This document shows, one piece after another, positions 10,106 to 24,252 of a stretch of DNA of 64,000 nucleotides. The stretch covers positions 13,113,955 through 13,177,954 of the forward strand of contig JARWKL010000012.1 in the NCBI GenBank assembly GCA_029961685.1, given 5' to 3'. The notes beneath the pieces are model-generated. The model made no database searches, was not told where the DNA came from, and saw nothing but the letters and a program-made list of their open reading frames with translations. The DNA comes from Aristolochia californica. Lineage: Eukaryota; Streptophyta; Magnoliopsida; Piperales; Aristolochiaceae. How positions within the stretch are numbered: the stretch's first letter is position 1; the number at the start of each line of letters is the position of its first letter. The position numbers and the translations under genes are program-made.

Positions 10106-12126
10106 ATTTCCCAAACTTGGATAACAAAAATTTTGTGTTCAATTGTGGTGTGTGAATAAATTTTCATTACTTACATTTGTTAATGTTTTAATTTTTTTTC
10201 ATACATAAACTCTAAAATTTACATTTTTTTGTGATCTATTTACCTTTTTTTGTTTACGGCATGAAGGGAGAACGAAAACTCAATGTTTTGATTTAATAAA
10301 AAAGTGTACATCTAAACTGGAGATGCACAATGCACAAATGTGGAGAGATATAATACCAAAGAGTGTCTGTGATTTTTCAGGATTGTGAGCTCTTTTCAGT
10401 TTTTACTTCTCAGGGTTTACAATCGTCAGGAAAAGGGAGAGGCGGGGGATTTTTAATTGAGTGTTGACTCCCAATCCGCAAGTCATTTCTTACAATAATA
10501 TAGCCCGTTACGAATGAAAAATCACTTTACAATCATCTATGATTGTTAGGTCAGCTTTTTGCAAACGGGCAAAATAATGGCTTGTTTGACTCGGGTAAAT
10601 ATCCCACCGCACGTTCACTAGAGAATTTAATGAGCGTATGTTATTCTCTTTAAAAGCTTTGGATCCATAGGTCATTTGCATCTTTAACATGCTTGAAGCT
10701 TGCATATCCATTTTTAAAACACGTGTGGAACAAATCTCTTTCTTGTAAAATTCCAAGCTATTAGGGTTGCACTAGTTGAATTTCCCAAACTTGGATAACA
10801 AAAGTTTTGTGTTAATTTTTGGTGTGTGAAAAAAATTTTTTACTTACATTTGTTATTGTTTTAAATTTTTTCCATACATAAACTCAAAAATTTTCATTTT
10901 GCTGTGATCTATTTGCCTTTTTATGTTTACGGGATGGAGGGAGAGTGAAAACTCAAAGTTTTGATTTAAGAAAAAAGTGTACATCTAAAATGGAGACGCA
11001 CAGTGCACAAATGTAGAGAGAGATACTTACAATGAGTGTCTGCAATTTTTAGGGAATTTAAGCTCTCTTTTTAGTTTTTATATCTCAGGTTTTGCAATCG
11101 TCGGGAAAAGGGGAAGGCGGGGTGTTTTTAACTGAGTGTTGACTCCCAATCCGTAAGTCATTTCTTACAAAAATATAGCCCGTTACGGATGATAAATAAC
11201 TTTACAATCATCTATGATTGTTAGGTAAGCTTTTTGTGAACGGGCAAAATAATGGCTAGTTCGATTCTGGTAAATATCCCACCGCACGTTCATTGAGAAT
11301 TTAATGAGCTTTTGTTATTCTCTTTAAAAGCTTTGGATCCATAGGTCATTTGCATCTTTAACATGTTTCAAGCATGCATATCCATTTTTAAAACACGTGT
11401 AGAAGAAATCTCTTTCTTGTAAAATTCCATGCAATTAGGGTTGAACTAGTGGAATTTCTCAAACTTGGAAAACAAAACTTTTGTGTTCATTTGTGGTGTG
11501 TCAGTAAATTTTCTGTACTTACATTTGTTATTGTTTTAATTTTTTTCACACATAAACTCGAAAATTTTCATTTTGTTGTGATCTATTTGCCTTTTTTGGT
11601 TTACAGGATGAAGGGAGAGCGAAAACTCAAAGTTTTGATTTAAGAAAAAAGTGTACATCTAAAATGGAGATGCACAATGCACAATTGTAGGGAGAGATAA
11701 CTCCAAAGAGTGTTTGTAATTTTTAGGGATTGTAAGATCTTTTTAGTTTTTGTATCTCAGGTTTTGCAATCGTCGGGAAAACATGGAGGCGTGCTATTTT
11801 TAACTGACTGTTGACTCCCGATCCGTATGTCTTTTCTTACAAAAATATAGCCCGTTACTCATGATAAATCACATTACAATCATCTATGATTCTTAGGTCA
11901 GCTTTTTGAAAACGGGCAAAATAATGGCTTCTTTCACTCGGGTGAATATCCCACCGCACGTTCACTTCAGAATTTAATGAGTGTTTGTTATTCTAATTAA
12001 AAGCTTTGGATCCATAGGTCATTTGCATCTTTAACGTGTTTCAAGCATGCATATCCATTTTTAAAACACGTCTAGAAGAATTCTCTTTCTTGTAAAATTT
12101 CAAGCTATTAGGGTTGAACTAGTGGA
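10106..12126. repeat. HOR unit 6
   Basis: A 10106-10779, B 10780-11453, C 11454-12126. Same markers as unit 4: A at 10835 and C at 11502. Confidence 0.95.
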
Positions 12127-14147
12127 ATTTCCCAAACTTGGATAACAAAAATTTTGTGTTCAATTGTGGTGTGTGAATAAATTTTCATTACTTACATTTG
12201 TTAATGTTTTAATTTTTTTTCATACATAAACTCTAAAATTTACATTTTTTTGTGATCTATTTACCTTTTTTTGTTTACGGCATGAAGGGAGAACGAAAAC
12301 TCAATGTTTTGATTTAATAAAAAAGTGTACATCTAAACTGGAGATGCACAATGCACAAATGTGGAGAGATATAATACCAAAGAGTGTCTGTGATTTTTCA
12401 GGATTGTGAGCTCTTTTCAGTTTTTACTTCTCAGGGTTTACAATCGTCAGGAAAAGGGAGAGGCGGGGGATTTTTAATTGAGTGTTGACTCCCAATCCGC
12501 AAGTCATTTCTTACAATAATATAGCCCGTTACGAATGAAAAATCACTTTACAATCATCTATGATTGTTAGGTCAGCTTTTTGCAAACGGGCAAAATAATG
12601 GCTTGTTTGACTCGGGTAAATATCCCACCGCACGTTCACTAGAGAATTTAATGAGCGTATGTTATTCTCTTTAAAAGCTTTGGATCCATAGGTCATTTGC
12701 ATCTTTAACATGCTTGAAGCTTGCATATCCATTTTTAAAACACGTGTGGAACAAATCTCTTTCTTGTAAAATTCCAAGCTATTAGGGTTGCACTAGTTGA
12801 ATTTCCCAAACTTGGATAACAAAAGTTTTGTGTTAATTTTTGGTGTGTGAAAAAATTTTTTTACTTACATTTGTTATTGTTTTAAATTTTTTCCATACAT
12901 AAACTCAAAAATTTTCATTTTGCTGTGATCTATTTGCCTTTTTATGTTTACGGGATGGAGGGAGAGTGAAAACTCAAAGTTTTGATTTAAGAAAAAAGTG
13001 TACATCTAAAATGGAGACGCACAGTGCACAAATGTAGAGAGAGATACTTACAATGAGTGTCTGCAATTTTTAGGGAATTTAAGCTCTCTTTTTAGTTTTT
13101 ATATCTCAGGTTTTGCAATCGTCGGGAAAAGGGGAAGGCGGGGTGTTTTTAACTGAGTGTTGACTCCCAATCCGTAAGTCATTTCTTACAAAAATATAGC
13201 CCGTTACGGATGATAAATAACTTTACAATCATCTATGATTGTTAGGTAAGCTTTTTGTGAACGGGCAAAATAATGGCTAGTTCGATTCTGGTAAATATCC
13301 CACCGCACGTTCATTGAGAATTTAATGAGCTTTTGTTATTCTCTTTAAAAGCTTTGGATCCATAGGTCATTTGCATCTTTAACATGTTTCAAGCATGCAT
13401 ATCCATTTTTAAAACACGTGTAGAAGAAATCTCTTTCTTGTAAAATTCCATGCAATTAGGGTTGAACTAGTGGAATTTCTCAAACTTGGAAAACAAAACT
13501 TTTGTGTTCATTTGTGGTGTGTGAGTAAATTTTCTGTACTTACATTTGTTATTGTTTTAATTTTTTTCACACATAAACTCGAAAATTTTCATTTTGTTGT
13601 GATCTATTTGCCTTTTTTGGTTTACAGGATGAAGGGAGAGCGAAAACTCAAAGTTTTGATTTAAGAAAAAAGTGTACATCTAAAATGGAGATGCACAATG
13701 CACAATTGTAGGGAGAGATAACTCCAAAGAGTGTTTGTAATTTTTAGGGATTGTAAGATCTTTTTAGTTTTTGTATCTCAGGTTTTGCAATCGTCGGGAA
13801 AACATGGAGGCGTGCTATTTTTAACTGACTGTTGACTCCCGATCCGTATGTCTTTTCTTACAAAAATATAGCCCGTTACTCATGATAAATCACATTACAA
13901 TCATCTATGATTCTTAGGTCAGCTTTTTGAAAACGGGCAAAATAATGGCTTCTTTCACTCGGGTGAATATCCCACCGCACGTTCACTTCAGAATTTAATG
14001 AGTGTTTGTTATTCTAATTAAAAGCTTTGGATCCATAGGTCATTTGCATCTTTAACGTGTTTCAAGCATGCATATCCATTTTTAAAACACGTCTAGAAGA
14101 ATTCTCTTTCTTGTAAAATTTCAAGCTATTAGGGTTGAACTAGTGGA
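12127..14147. repeat. HOR unit 7
   Basis: A 12127-12800, B 12801-13474, C 13475-14147. A6T7 tract in B, C at the offset-790 site, G and T at the C-monomer markers. This is the common type for the left part of the array. Confidence 0.95.
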
Positions 14148-16168
14148 ATTTCCCAAACTTGGATAACAAAAATTTTGTGTTCAATTGTGGTGTGTGAATA
14201 AATTTTCATTACTTACATTTGTTAATGTTTTAATTTTTTTTCATACATAAACTCTAAAATTTACATTTTTTTGTGATCTATTTACCTTTTTTTGTTTACG
14301 GCATGAAGGGAGAACGAAAACTCAATGTTTTGATTTAATAAAAAAGTGTACATCTAAACTGGAGATGCACAATGCACAAATGTGGAGAGATATAATACCA
14401 AAGAGTGTCTGTGATTTTTCAGGATTGTGAGCTCTTTTCAGTTTTTACTTCTCAGGGTTTACAATCGTCAGGAAAAGGGAGAGGCGGGGGATTTTTAATT
14501 GAGTGTTGACTCCCAATCCGCAAGTCATTTCTTACAATAATATAGCCCGTTACGAATGAAAAATCACTTTACAATCATCTATGATTGTTAGGTCAGCTTT
14601 TTGCAAACGGGCAAAATAATGGCTTGTTTGACTCGGGTAAATATCCCACCGCACGTTCACTAGAGAATTTAATGAGCGTATGTTATTCTCTTTAAAAGCT
14701 TTGGATCCATAGGTCATTTGCATCTTTAACATGCTTGAAGCTTGCATATCCATTTTTAAAACACGTGTGGAACAAATCTCTTTCTTGTAAAATTCCAAGC
14801 TATTAGGGTTGCACTAGTTGAATTTCCCAAACTTGGATAACAAAAGTTTTGTGTTAATTTTTGGTGTGTGAAAAAAATTTTTTACTTACATTTGTTATTG
14901 TTTTAAATTTTTTCCATACATAAACTCAAAAATTTTCATTTTGCTGTGATCTATTTGCCTTTTTATGTTTACGGGATGGAGGGAGAGTGAAAACTCAAAG
15001 TTTTGATTTAAGAAAAAAGTGTACATCTAAAATGGAGACGCACAGTGCACAAATGTAGAGAGAGATACTTACAATGAGTGTCTGCAATTTTTAGGGAATT
15101 TAAGCTCTCTTTTTAGTTTTTATATCTCAGGTTTTGCAATCGTCGGGAAAAGGGGAAGGCGGGGTGTTTTTAACTGAGTGTTGACTCCCAATCCGTAAGT
15201 CATTTCTTACAAAAATATAGCCCGTTACGGATGATAAATAACTTTACAATCATCTATGATTGTTAGGTAAGCTTTTTGTGAACGGGCAAAATAATGGCTA
15301 GTTCGATTCTGGTAAATATCCCACCGCACGTTCATTGAGAATTTAATGAGCTTTTGTTATTCTCTTTAAAAGCTTTGGATCCATAGGTCATTTGCATCTT
15401 TAACATGTTTCAAGCATGCATATCCATTTTTAAAACACGTGTAGAAGAAATCTCTTTCTTGTAAAATTCCATGCAATTAGGGTTGAACTAGTGGAATTTC
15501 TCAAACTTGGAAAACAAAACTTTTGTGTTCATTTGTGGTGTGTGAGTAAATTTTCTGTACTTACATTTGTTATTGTTTTAATTTTTTTCACACATAAACT
15601 CGAAAATTTTCATTTTGTTGTGATCTATTTGCCTTTTTTGGTTTACAGGATGAAGGGAGAGCGAAAACTCAAAGTTTTGATTTAAGAAAAAAGTGTACAT
15701 CTAAAATGGAGATGCACAATGCACAATTGTAGGGAGAGATAACTCCAAAGAGTGTTTGTAATTTTTAGGGATTGTAAGATCTTTTTAGTTTTTGTATCTC
15801 AGGTTTTGCAATCGTCGGGAAAACATGGAGGCGTGCTATTTTTAACTGACTGTTGACTCCCGATCCGTATGTCTTTTCTTACAAAAATATAGCCCGTTAC
15901 TCATGATAAATCACATTACAATCATCTATGATTCTTAGGTCAGCTTTTTGAAAACGGGCAAAATAATGGCTTCTTTCACTCGGGTGAATATCCCACCGCA
16001 CGTTCACTTCAGAATTTAATGAGTGTTTGTTATTCTAATTAAAAGCTTTGGATCCATAGGTCATTTGCATCTTTAACGTGTTTCAAGCATGCATATCCAT
16101 TTTTAAAACACGTCTAGAAGAATTCTCTTTCTTGTAAAATTTCAAGCTATTAGGGTTGAACTAGTGGA
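14148..16168. repeat. HOR unit 8
   Basis: A 14148-14821, B 14822-15495, C 15496-16168. Carries A at 14877 (A7T6 tract), as in units 4, 6 and 32, but the common C monomer. Confidence 0.95.
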
Positions 16169-18189
16169 ATTTCCCAAACTTGGATAACAAAAATTTTGTG
16201 TTCAATTGTGGTGTGTGAATAAATTTTCATTACTTACATTTGTTAATGTTTTAATTTTTTTTCATACATAAACTCTAAAATTTACATTTTTTTGTGATCT
16301 ATTTACCTTTTTTTGTTTACGGCATGAAGGGAGAACGAAAACTCAATGTTTTGATTTAATAAAAAAGTGTACATCTAAACTGGAGATGCACAATGCACAA
16401 ATGTGGAGAGATATAATACCAAAGAGTGTCTGTGATTTTTCAGGATTGTGAGCTCTTTTCAGTTTTTACTTCTCAGGGTTTACAATCGTCAGGAAAAGGG
16501 AGAGGCGGGGGATTTTTAATTGAGTGTTGACTCCCAATCCGCAAGTCATTTCTTACAATAATATAGCCCGTTACGAATGAAAAATCACTTTACAATCATC
16601 TATGATTGTTAGGTCAGCTTTTTGCAAACGGGCAAAATAATGGCTTGTTTGACTCGGGTAAATATCCCACCGCACGTTCACTAGAGAATTTAATGAGCGT
16701 ATGTTATTCTCTTTAAAAGCTTTGGATCCATAGGTCATTTGCATCTTTAACATGCTTGAAGCTTGCATATCCATTTTTAAAACACGTGTGGAACAAATCT
16801 CTTTCTTGTAAAATTCCAAGCTATTAGGGTTGCACTAGTTGAATTTCCCAAACTTGGATAACAAAAGTTTTGTGTTAATTTTTGGTGTGTGAAAAAATTT
16901 TTTTACTTACATTTGTTATTGTTTTAAATTTTTTCCATACATAAACTCAAAAATTTTGATTTTGCTGTGATCTATTTGCCTTTTTATGTTTACGGGATGG
17001 AGGGAGAGTGAAAACTCAAAGTTTTGATTTAAGAAAAAAGTGTACATCTAAAATGGAGACGCACAGTGCACAAATGTAGAGAGAGATACTTACAATGAGT
17101 GTCTGCAATTTTTAGGGAATTTAAGCTCTCTTTTTAGTTTTTATATCTCAGGTTTTGCAATCGTCGGGAAAAGGGGAAGGCGGGGTGTTTTTAACTGAGT
17201 GTTGACTCCCAATCCGTAAGTCATTTCTTACAAAAATATAGCCCGTTACGGATGATAAATAACTTTACAATCATCTATGATTGTTAGGTAAGCTTTATGT
17301 GAACGGGCAAAATAATGGCTAGTTCGATTCTGGTAAATATCCCACCGCACGTTCATTGAGAATTTAATGAGCTTTTGTTATTCTCTTTAAAAGCTTTGGA
17401 TCCATAGGTCATTTGCATCTTTAACATGTTTCAAGCATGCATATCCATTTTTAAAACACGTGTAGAAGAAATCTCTTTCTTGTAAAATTCCATGCAATTA
17501 GGGTTGAACTAGTGGAATTTCTCAAACTTGGAAAACAAAACTTTTGTGTTCATTTGTGGTGTGTGAGTAAATTTTCTGTACTTACATTTGTTATTGTTTT
17601 AATTTTTTTCACACATAAACTCGAAATTTTTCATTTTGTTGTGATCTATTTGCCTTTTTTGGTTTACAGGATGAAGGGAGAGCGAAAACTCAAAGTTTTG
17701 ATTTAAGAAAAAAGTGTACATCTAAAATGGAGATGCACAATGCACAATTGTAGGGAGAGATAACTCCAAAGAGTGTTTGTAATTTTTAGGGATTGTAAGA
17801 TCTTTTTAGTTTTTGTATCTCAGGTTTTGCAATCGTCGGGAAAACATGGAGGCGTGCTATTTTTAACTGACTGTTGACTCCCGATCCGTATGTCTTTTCT
17901 TACAAAAATATAGCCCGTTACTCATGATAAATCACATTACAATCATCTATGATTCTTAGGTCAGCTTTTTGAAAACGGGCAAAATAATGGCTTCTTTCAC
18001 TCGGGTGAATATCCCACCGCACGTTCACTTCAGAATTTAATGAGTGTTTGTTATTCTAATTAAAAGCTTTGGATCCATAGGTCATTTGCATCTTTAACGT
18101 GTTTCAAGCATGCATATCCATTTTTAAAACACGTCTAGAAGAATTCTCTTTCTTGTAAAATTTCAAGCTATTAGGGTTGAACTAGTGGA
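16169..18189. repeat. HOR unit 9
   Basis: A 16169-16842, B 16843-17516, C 17517-18189. First unit with G at the offset-790 site (16958). Two private changes: A at 17297 (CTTTATGTG in B) and T at 17627 (CGAAATTTTTC in C). Confidence 0.95.
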
Positions 18190-20210
18190 ATTTCCCAAAC
18201 TTGGATAACAAAAATTTTGTGTTCAATTGTGGTGTGTGAATAAATTTTCATTACTTACATTTGTTAATGTTTTAATTTTTTTTCATACATAAACTCTAAA
18301 ATTTACATTTTTTTGTGATCTATTTACCTTTTTTTGTTTACGGCATGAAGGGAGAACGAAAACTCAATGTTTTGATTTAATAAAAAAGTGTACATCTAAA
18401 CTGGAGATGCACAATGCACAAATGTGGAGAGATATAATACCAAAGAGTGTCTGTGATTTTTCAGGATTGTGAGCTCTTTTCAGTTTTTACTTCTCAGGGT
18501 TTACAATCGTCAGGAAAAGGGAGAGGCGGGGGATTTTTAATTGAGTGTTGACTCCCAATCCGCAAGTCATTTCTTACAATAATATAGCCCGTTACGAATG
18601 AAAAATCACTTTACAATCATCTATGATTGTTAGGTCAGCTTTTTGCAAACGGGCAAAATAATGGCTTGTTTGACTCGGGTAAATATCCCACCGCACGTTC
18701 ACTAGAGAATTTAATGAGCGTATGTTATTCTCTTTAAAAGCTTTGGATCCATAGGTCATTTGCATCTTTAACATGCTTGAAGCTTGCATATCCATTTTTA
18801 AAACACGTGTGGAACAAATCTCTTTCTTGTAAAATTCCAAGCTATTAGGGTTGCACTAGTTGAATTTCCCAAACTTGGATAACAAAAGTTTTGTGTTAAT
18901 TTTTGGTGTGTGAAAAAATTTTTTTACTTACATTTGTTATTGTTTTAAATTTTTTCCATACATAAACTCAAAAATTTTGATTTTGCTGTGATCTATTTGC
19001 CTTTTTATGTTTACGGGATGGAGGGAGAGTGAAAACTCAAAGTTTTGATTTAAGAAAAAAGTGTACATCTAAAATGGAGACGCACAGTGCACAAATGTAG
19101 AGAGAGATACTTACAATGAGTGTCTGCAATTTTTAGGGAATTTAAGCTCTCTTTTTAGTTTTTATATCTCAGGTTTTGCAATCGTCGGGAAAAGGGGAAG
19201 GCGGGGTGTTTTTAACTGAGTGTTGACTCCCAATCCGTAAGTCATTTCTTACAAAAATATAGCCCGTTACGGATGATAAATAACTTTACAATCATCTATG
19301 ATTGTTAGGTAAGCTTTTTGTGAACGGGCAAAATAATGGCTAGTTCGATTCTGGTAAATATCCCACCGCACGTTCATTGAGAATTTAATGAGCTTTTGTT
19401 ATTCTCTTTAAAAGCTTTGGATCCATAGGTCATTTGCATCTTTAACATGTTTCAAGCATGCATATCCATTTTTAAAACACGTGTAGAAGAAATCTCTTTC
19501 TTGTAAAATTCCATGCAATTAGGGTTGAACTAGTGGAATTTCTCAAACTTGGAAAACAAAACTTTTGTGTTCATTTGTGGTGTGTGAGTAAATTTTCTGT
19601 ACTTACATTTGTTATTGTTTTAATTTTTTTCACACATAAACTCGAAAATTTTCATTTTGTTGTGATCTATTTGCCTTTTTTGGTTTACAGGATGAAGGGA
19701 GAGCGAAAACTCAAAGTTTTGATTTAAGAAAAAAGTGTACATCTAAAATGGAGATGCACAATGCACAATTGTAGGGAGAGATAACTCCAAAGAGTGTTTG
19801 TAATTTTTAGGGATTGTAAGATCTTTTTAGTTTTTGTATCTCAGGTTTTGCAATCGTCGGGAAAACATGGAGGCGTGCTATTTTTAACTGACTGTTGACT
19901 CCCGATCCGTATGTCTTTTCTTACAAAAATATAGCCCGTTACTCATGATAAATCACATTACAATCATCTATGATTCTTAGGTCAGCTTTTTGAAAACGGG
20001 CAAAATAATGGCTTCTTTCACTCGGGTGAATATCCCACCGCACGTTCACTTCAGAATTTAATGAGTGTTTGTTATTCTAATTAAAAGCTTTGGATCCATA
20101 GGTCATTTGCATCTTTAACGTGTTTCAAGCATGCATATCCATTTTTAAAACACGTCTAGAAGAATTCTCTTTCTTGTAAAATTTCAAGCTATTAGGGTTG
20201 AACTAGTGGA
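18190..20210. repeat. HOR unit 10
   Basis: A 18190-18863, B 18864-19537, C 19538-20210. G at 18979; no private change seen. Confidence 0.95.
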
Positions 20211-22231
20211 ATTTCCCAAACTTGGATAACAAAAATTTTGTGTTCAATTGTGGTGTGTGAATAAATTTTCATTACTTACATTTGTTAATGTTTTAATTTT
20301 TTTTCATACATAAACTCTAAAATTTACATTTTTTTGTGATCTATTTACCTTTTTTTGTTTACGGCATGAAGGGAGAACGAAAACTCAATGTTTTGATTTA
20401 ATAAAAAAGTGTACATCTAAACTGGAGATGCACAATGCACAAATGTGGAGAGATATAATACCAAAGAGTGTCTGTGATTTTTCAGGATTGTGAGCTCTTT
20501 TCAGTTTTTACTTCTCAGGGTTTACAATCGTCAGGAAAAGGGAGAGGCGGGGGATTTTTAATTGAGTGTTGACTCCCAATCCGCAAGTCATTTCTTACAA
20601 TAATATAGCCCGTTACGAATGAAAAATCACTTTACAATCATCTATGATTGTTAGGTCAGCTTTTTGCAAACGGGCCAAATAATGGCTTGTTTGACTCGGG
20701 TAAATATCCCACCGCACGTTCACTAGAGAATTTAATGAGCGTATGTTATTCTCTTTAAAAGCTTTGGATCCATAGGTCATTTGCATCTTTAACATGCTTG
20801 AAGCTTGCATATCCATTTTTAAAACACGTGTGGAACAAATCTCTTTCTTGTAAAATTCCAAGCTATTAGGGTTGCACTAGTTGAATTTCCCAAACTTGGA
20901 TAACAAAAGTTTTGTGTTAATTTTTGGTGTGTGAAAAAATTTTTTTACTTACATTTGTTATTGTTTTAAATTTTTTCCATACATAAACTCAAAAATTTTC
21001 ATTTTGCTGTGATCTATTTGCCTTTTTATGTTTACGGGATGGAGGGAGAGTGAAAACTCAAAGTTTTGATTTAAGAAAAAAGTGTACATCTAAAATGGAG
21101 ACGCACAGTGCACAAATGTAGAGAGAGATACTTACAATGAGTGTCTGCAATTTTTAGGGAATTTAAGCTCTCTTTTTAGTTTTTATATCTCAGGTTTTGC
21201 AATCGTCGGGAAAAGGGGAAGGCGGGGTGTTTTTAACTGAGTGTTGACTCCCAATCCGTAAGTCATTTCTTACAAAAATATAGCCCGTTACGGATGATAA
21301 ATAACTTTACAATCATCTATGATTGTTAGGTAAGCTTTTTGTGAACGGGCAAAATAATGGCTAGTTCGATTCTGGTAAATATCCCACCGCACGTTCATTG
21401 AGAATTTAATGAGCTTTTGTTATTCTCTTTAAAAGCTTTGGATCCATAGGTCATTTGCATCTTTAACATGTTTCAAGCATGCATATCCATTTTTAAAACA
21501 CGTGTAGAAGAAATCTCTTTCTTGTAAAATTCCATGCAATTAGGGTTGAACTAGTGGAATTTCTCAAACTTGGAAAACAAAACTTTTGTGTTCATTTGTG
21601 GTGTGTGAGTAAATTTTCTGTACTTACATTTGTTATTGTTTTAATTTTTTTCACACATAAACTCGAAAATTTTCATTTTGTTGTGATCTATTTGCCTTTT
21701 TTGGTTTACAGGATGAAGGGAGAGCGAAAACTCAAAGTTTTGATTTAAGAAAAAAGTGTACATCTAAAATGGAGATGCACAATGCACAATTGTAGGGAGA
21801 GATAACTCCAAAGAGTGTTTGTAATTTTTAGGGATTGTAAGATCTTTTTAGTTTTTGTATCTCAGGTTTTGCAATCGTCGGGAAAACATGGAGGCGTGCT
21901 ATTTTTAACTGACTGTTGACTCCCGATCCGTATGTCTTTTCTTACAAAAATATAGCCCGTTACTCATGATAAATCACATTACAATCATCTATGATTCTTA
22001 GGTCAGCTTTTTGAAAACGGGCAAAATAATGGCTTCTTTCACTCGGGTGAATATCCCACCGCACGTTCACTTCAGAATTTAATGAGTGTTTGTTATTCTA
22101 ATTAAAAGCTTTGGATCCATAGGTCATTTGCATCTTTAACGTGTTTCAAGCATGCATATCCATTTTTAAAACACGTCTAGAAGAATTCTCTTTCTTGTAA
22201 AATTTCAAGCTATTAGGGTTGAACTAGTGGA
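20211..22231. repeat. HOR unit 11
   Basis: A 20211-20884, B 20885-21558, C 21559-22231. C at 20676 (CGGGCCAAAT beside the right palindrome arm), shared only with unit 12. C at the offset-790 site. Confidence 0.95.
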
Positions 22232-24252
22232 ATTTCCCAAACTTGGATAACAAAAATTTTGTGTTCAATTGTGGTGTGTGAATAAATTTTCATTACTTAC
22301 ATTTGTTAATGTTTTAATTTTTTTTCATACATAAACTCTAAAATTTACATTTTTTTGTGATCTATTTACCTTTTTTTGTTTACGGCATGAAGGGAGAACG
22401 AAAACTCAATGTTTTGATTTAATAAAAAAGTGTACATCTAAACTGGAGATGCACAATGCACAAATGTGGAGAGATATAATACCAAAGAGTGTCTGTGATT
22501 TTTCAGGATTGTGAGCTCTTTTCAGTTTTTACTTCTCAGGGTTTACAATCGTCAGGAAAAGGGAGAGGCGGGGGATTTTTAATTGAGTGTTGACTCCCAA
22601 TCCGCAAGTCATTTCTTACAATAATATAGCCCGTTACGAATGAAAAATCACTTTACAATCATCTATGATTGTTAGGTCAGCTTTTTGCAAACGGGCCAAA
22701 TAATGGCTTGTTTGACTCGGGTAAATATCCCACCGCACGTTCACTAGAGAATTTAATGAGCGTATGTTATTCTCTTTAAAAGCTTTGGATCCATAGGTCA
22801 TTTGCATCTTTAACATGCTTGAAGCTTGCATATCCATTTTTAAAACACGTGTGGAACAAATCTCTTTCTTGTAAAATTCCAAGCTATTAGGGTTGCACTA
22901 GTTGAATTTCCCAAACTTGGATAACAAAAGTTTTGTGTTAATTTTTGGTGTGTGAAAAAATTTTTTTACTTACATTTGTTATTGTTTTAAATTTTTTCCA
23001 TACATAAACTCAAAAATTTTCATTTTGCTGTGATCTATTTGCCTTTTTATGTTTACGGGATGGAGGGAGAGTGAAAACTCAAAGTTTTGATTTAAGAAAA
23101 AAGTGTACATCTAAAATGGAGACGCACAGTGCACAAATGTAGAGAGAGATACTTACAATGAGTGTCTGCAATTTTTAGGGAATTTAAGCTCTCTTTTTAG
23201 TTTTTATATCTCAGGTTTTGCAATCGTCGGGAAAAGGGGAAGGCGGGGTGTTTTTAACTGAGTGTTGACTCCCAATCCGTAAGTCATTTCTTACAAAAAT
23301 ATAGCCCGTTACGGATGATAAATAACTTTACAATCATCTATGATTGTTAGGTAAGCTTTTTGTGAACGGGCAAAATAATGGCTAGTTCGATTCTGGTAAA
23401 TATCCCACCGCACGTTCATTGAGAATTTAATGAGCTTTTGTTATTCTCTTTAAAAGCTTTGGATCCATAGGTCATTTGCATCTTTAACATGTTTCAAGCA
23501 TGCATATCCATTTTTAAAACACGTGTAGAAGAAATCTCTTTCTTGTAAAATTCCATGCAATTAGGGTTGAACTAGTGGAATTTCTCAAACTTGGAAAACA
23601 AAACTTTTGTGTTCATTTGTGGTGTGTGAGTAAATTTTCTGTACTTACATTTGTTATTGTTTTAATTTTTTTCACACATAAACTCGAAAATTTTCATTTT
23701 GTTGTGATCTATTTGCCTTTTTTGGTTTACAGGATGAAGGGAGAGCGAAAACTCAAAGTTTTGATTTAAGAAAAAAGTGTACATCTAAAATGGAGATGCA
23801 CAATGCACAATTGTAGGGAGAGATAACTCCAAAGAGTGTTTGTAATTTTTAGGGATTGTAAGATCTTTTTAGTTTTTGTATCTCAGGTTTTGCAATCGTC
23901 GGGAAAACATGGAGGCGTGCTATTTTTAACTGACTGTTGACTCCCGATCCGTATGTCTTTTCTTACAAAAATATAGCCCGTTACTCATGATAAATCACAT
24001 TACAATCATCTATGATTCTTAGGTCAGCTTTTTGAAAACGGGCAAAATAATGGCTTCTTTCACTCGGGTGAATATCCCACCGCACGTTCACTTCAGAATT
24101 TAATGAGTGTTTGTTATTCTAATTAAAAGCTTTGGATCCATAGGTCATTTGCATCTTTAACGTGTTTCAAGCATGCATATCCATTTTTAAAACACGTCTA
24201 GAAGAATTCTCTTTCTTGTAAAATTTCAAGCTATTAGGGTTGAACTAGTGGA
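22232..24252. repeat. HOR unit 12
   Basis: A 22232-22905, B 22906-23579, C 23580-24252. C at 22697, the same change as in unit 11. The two units are neighbours and probably sister copies. Confidence 0.95.
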
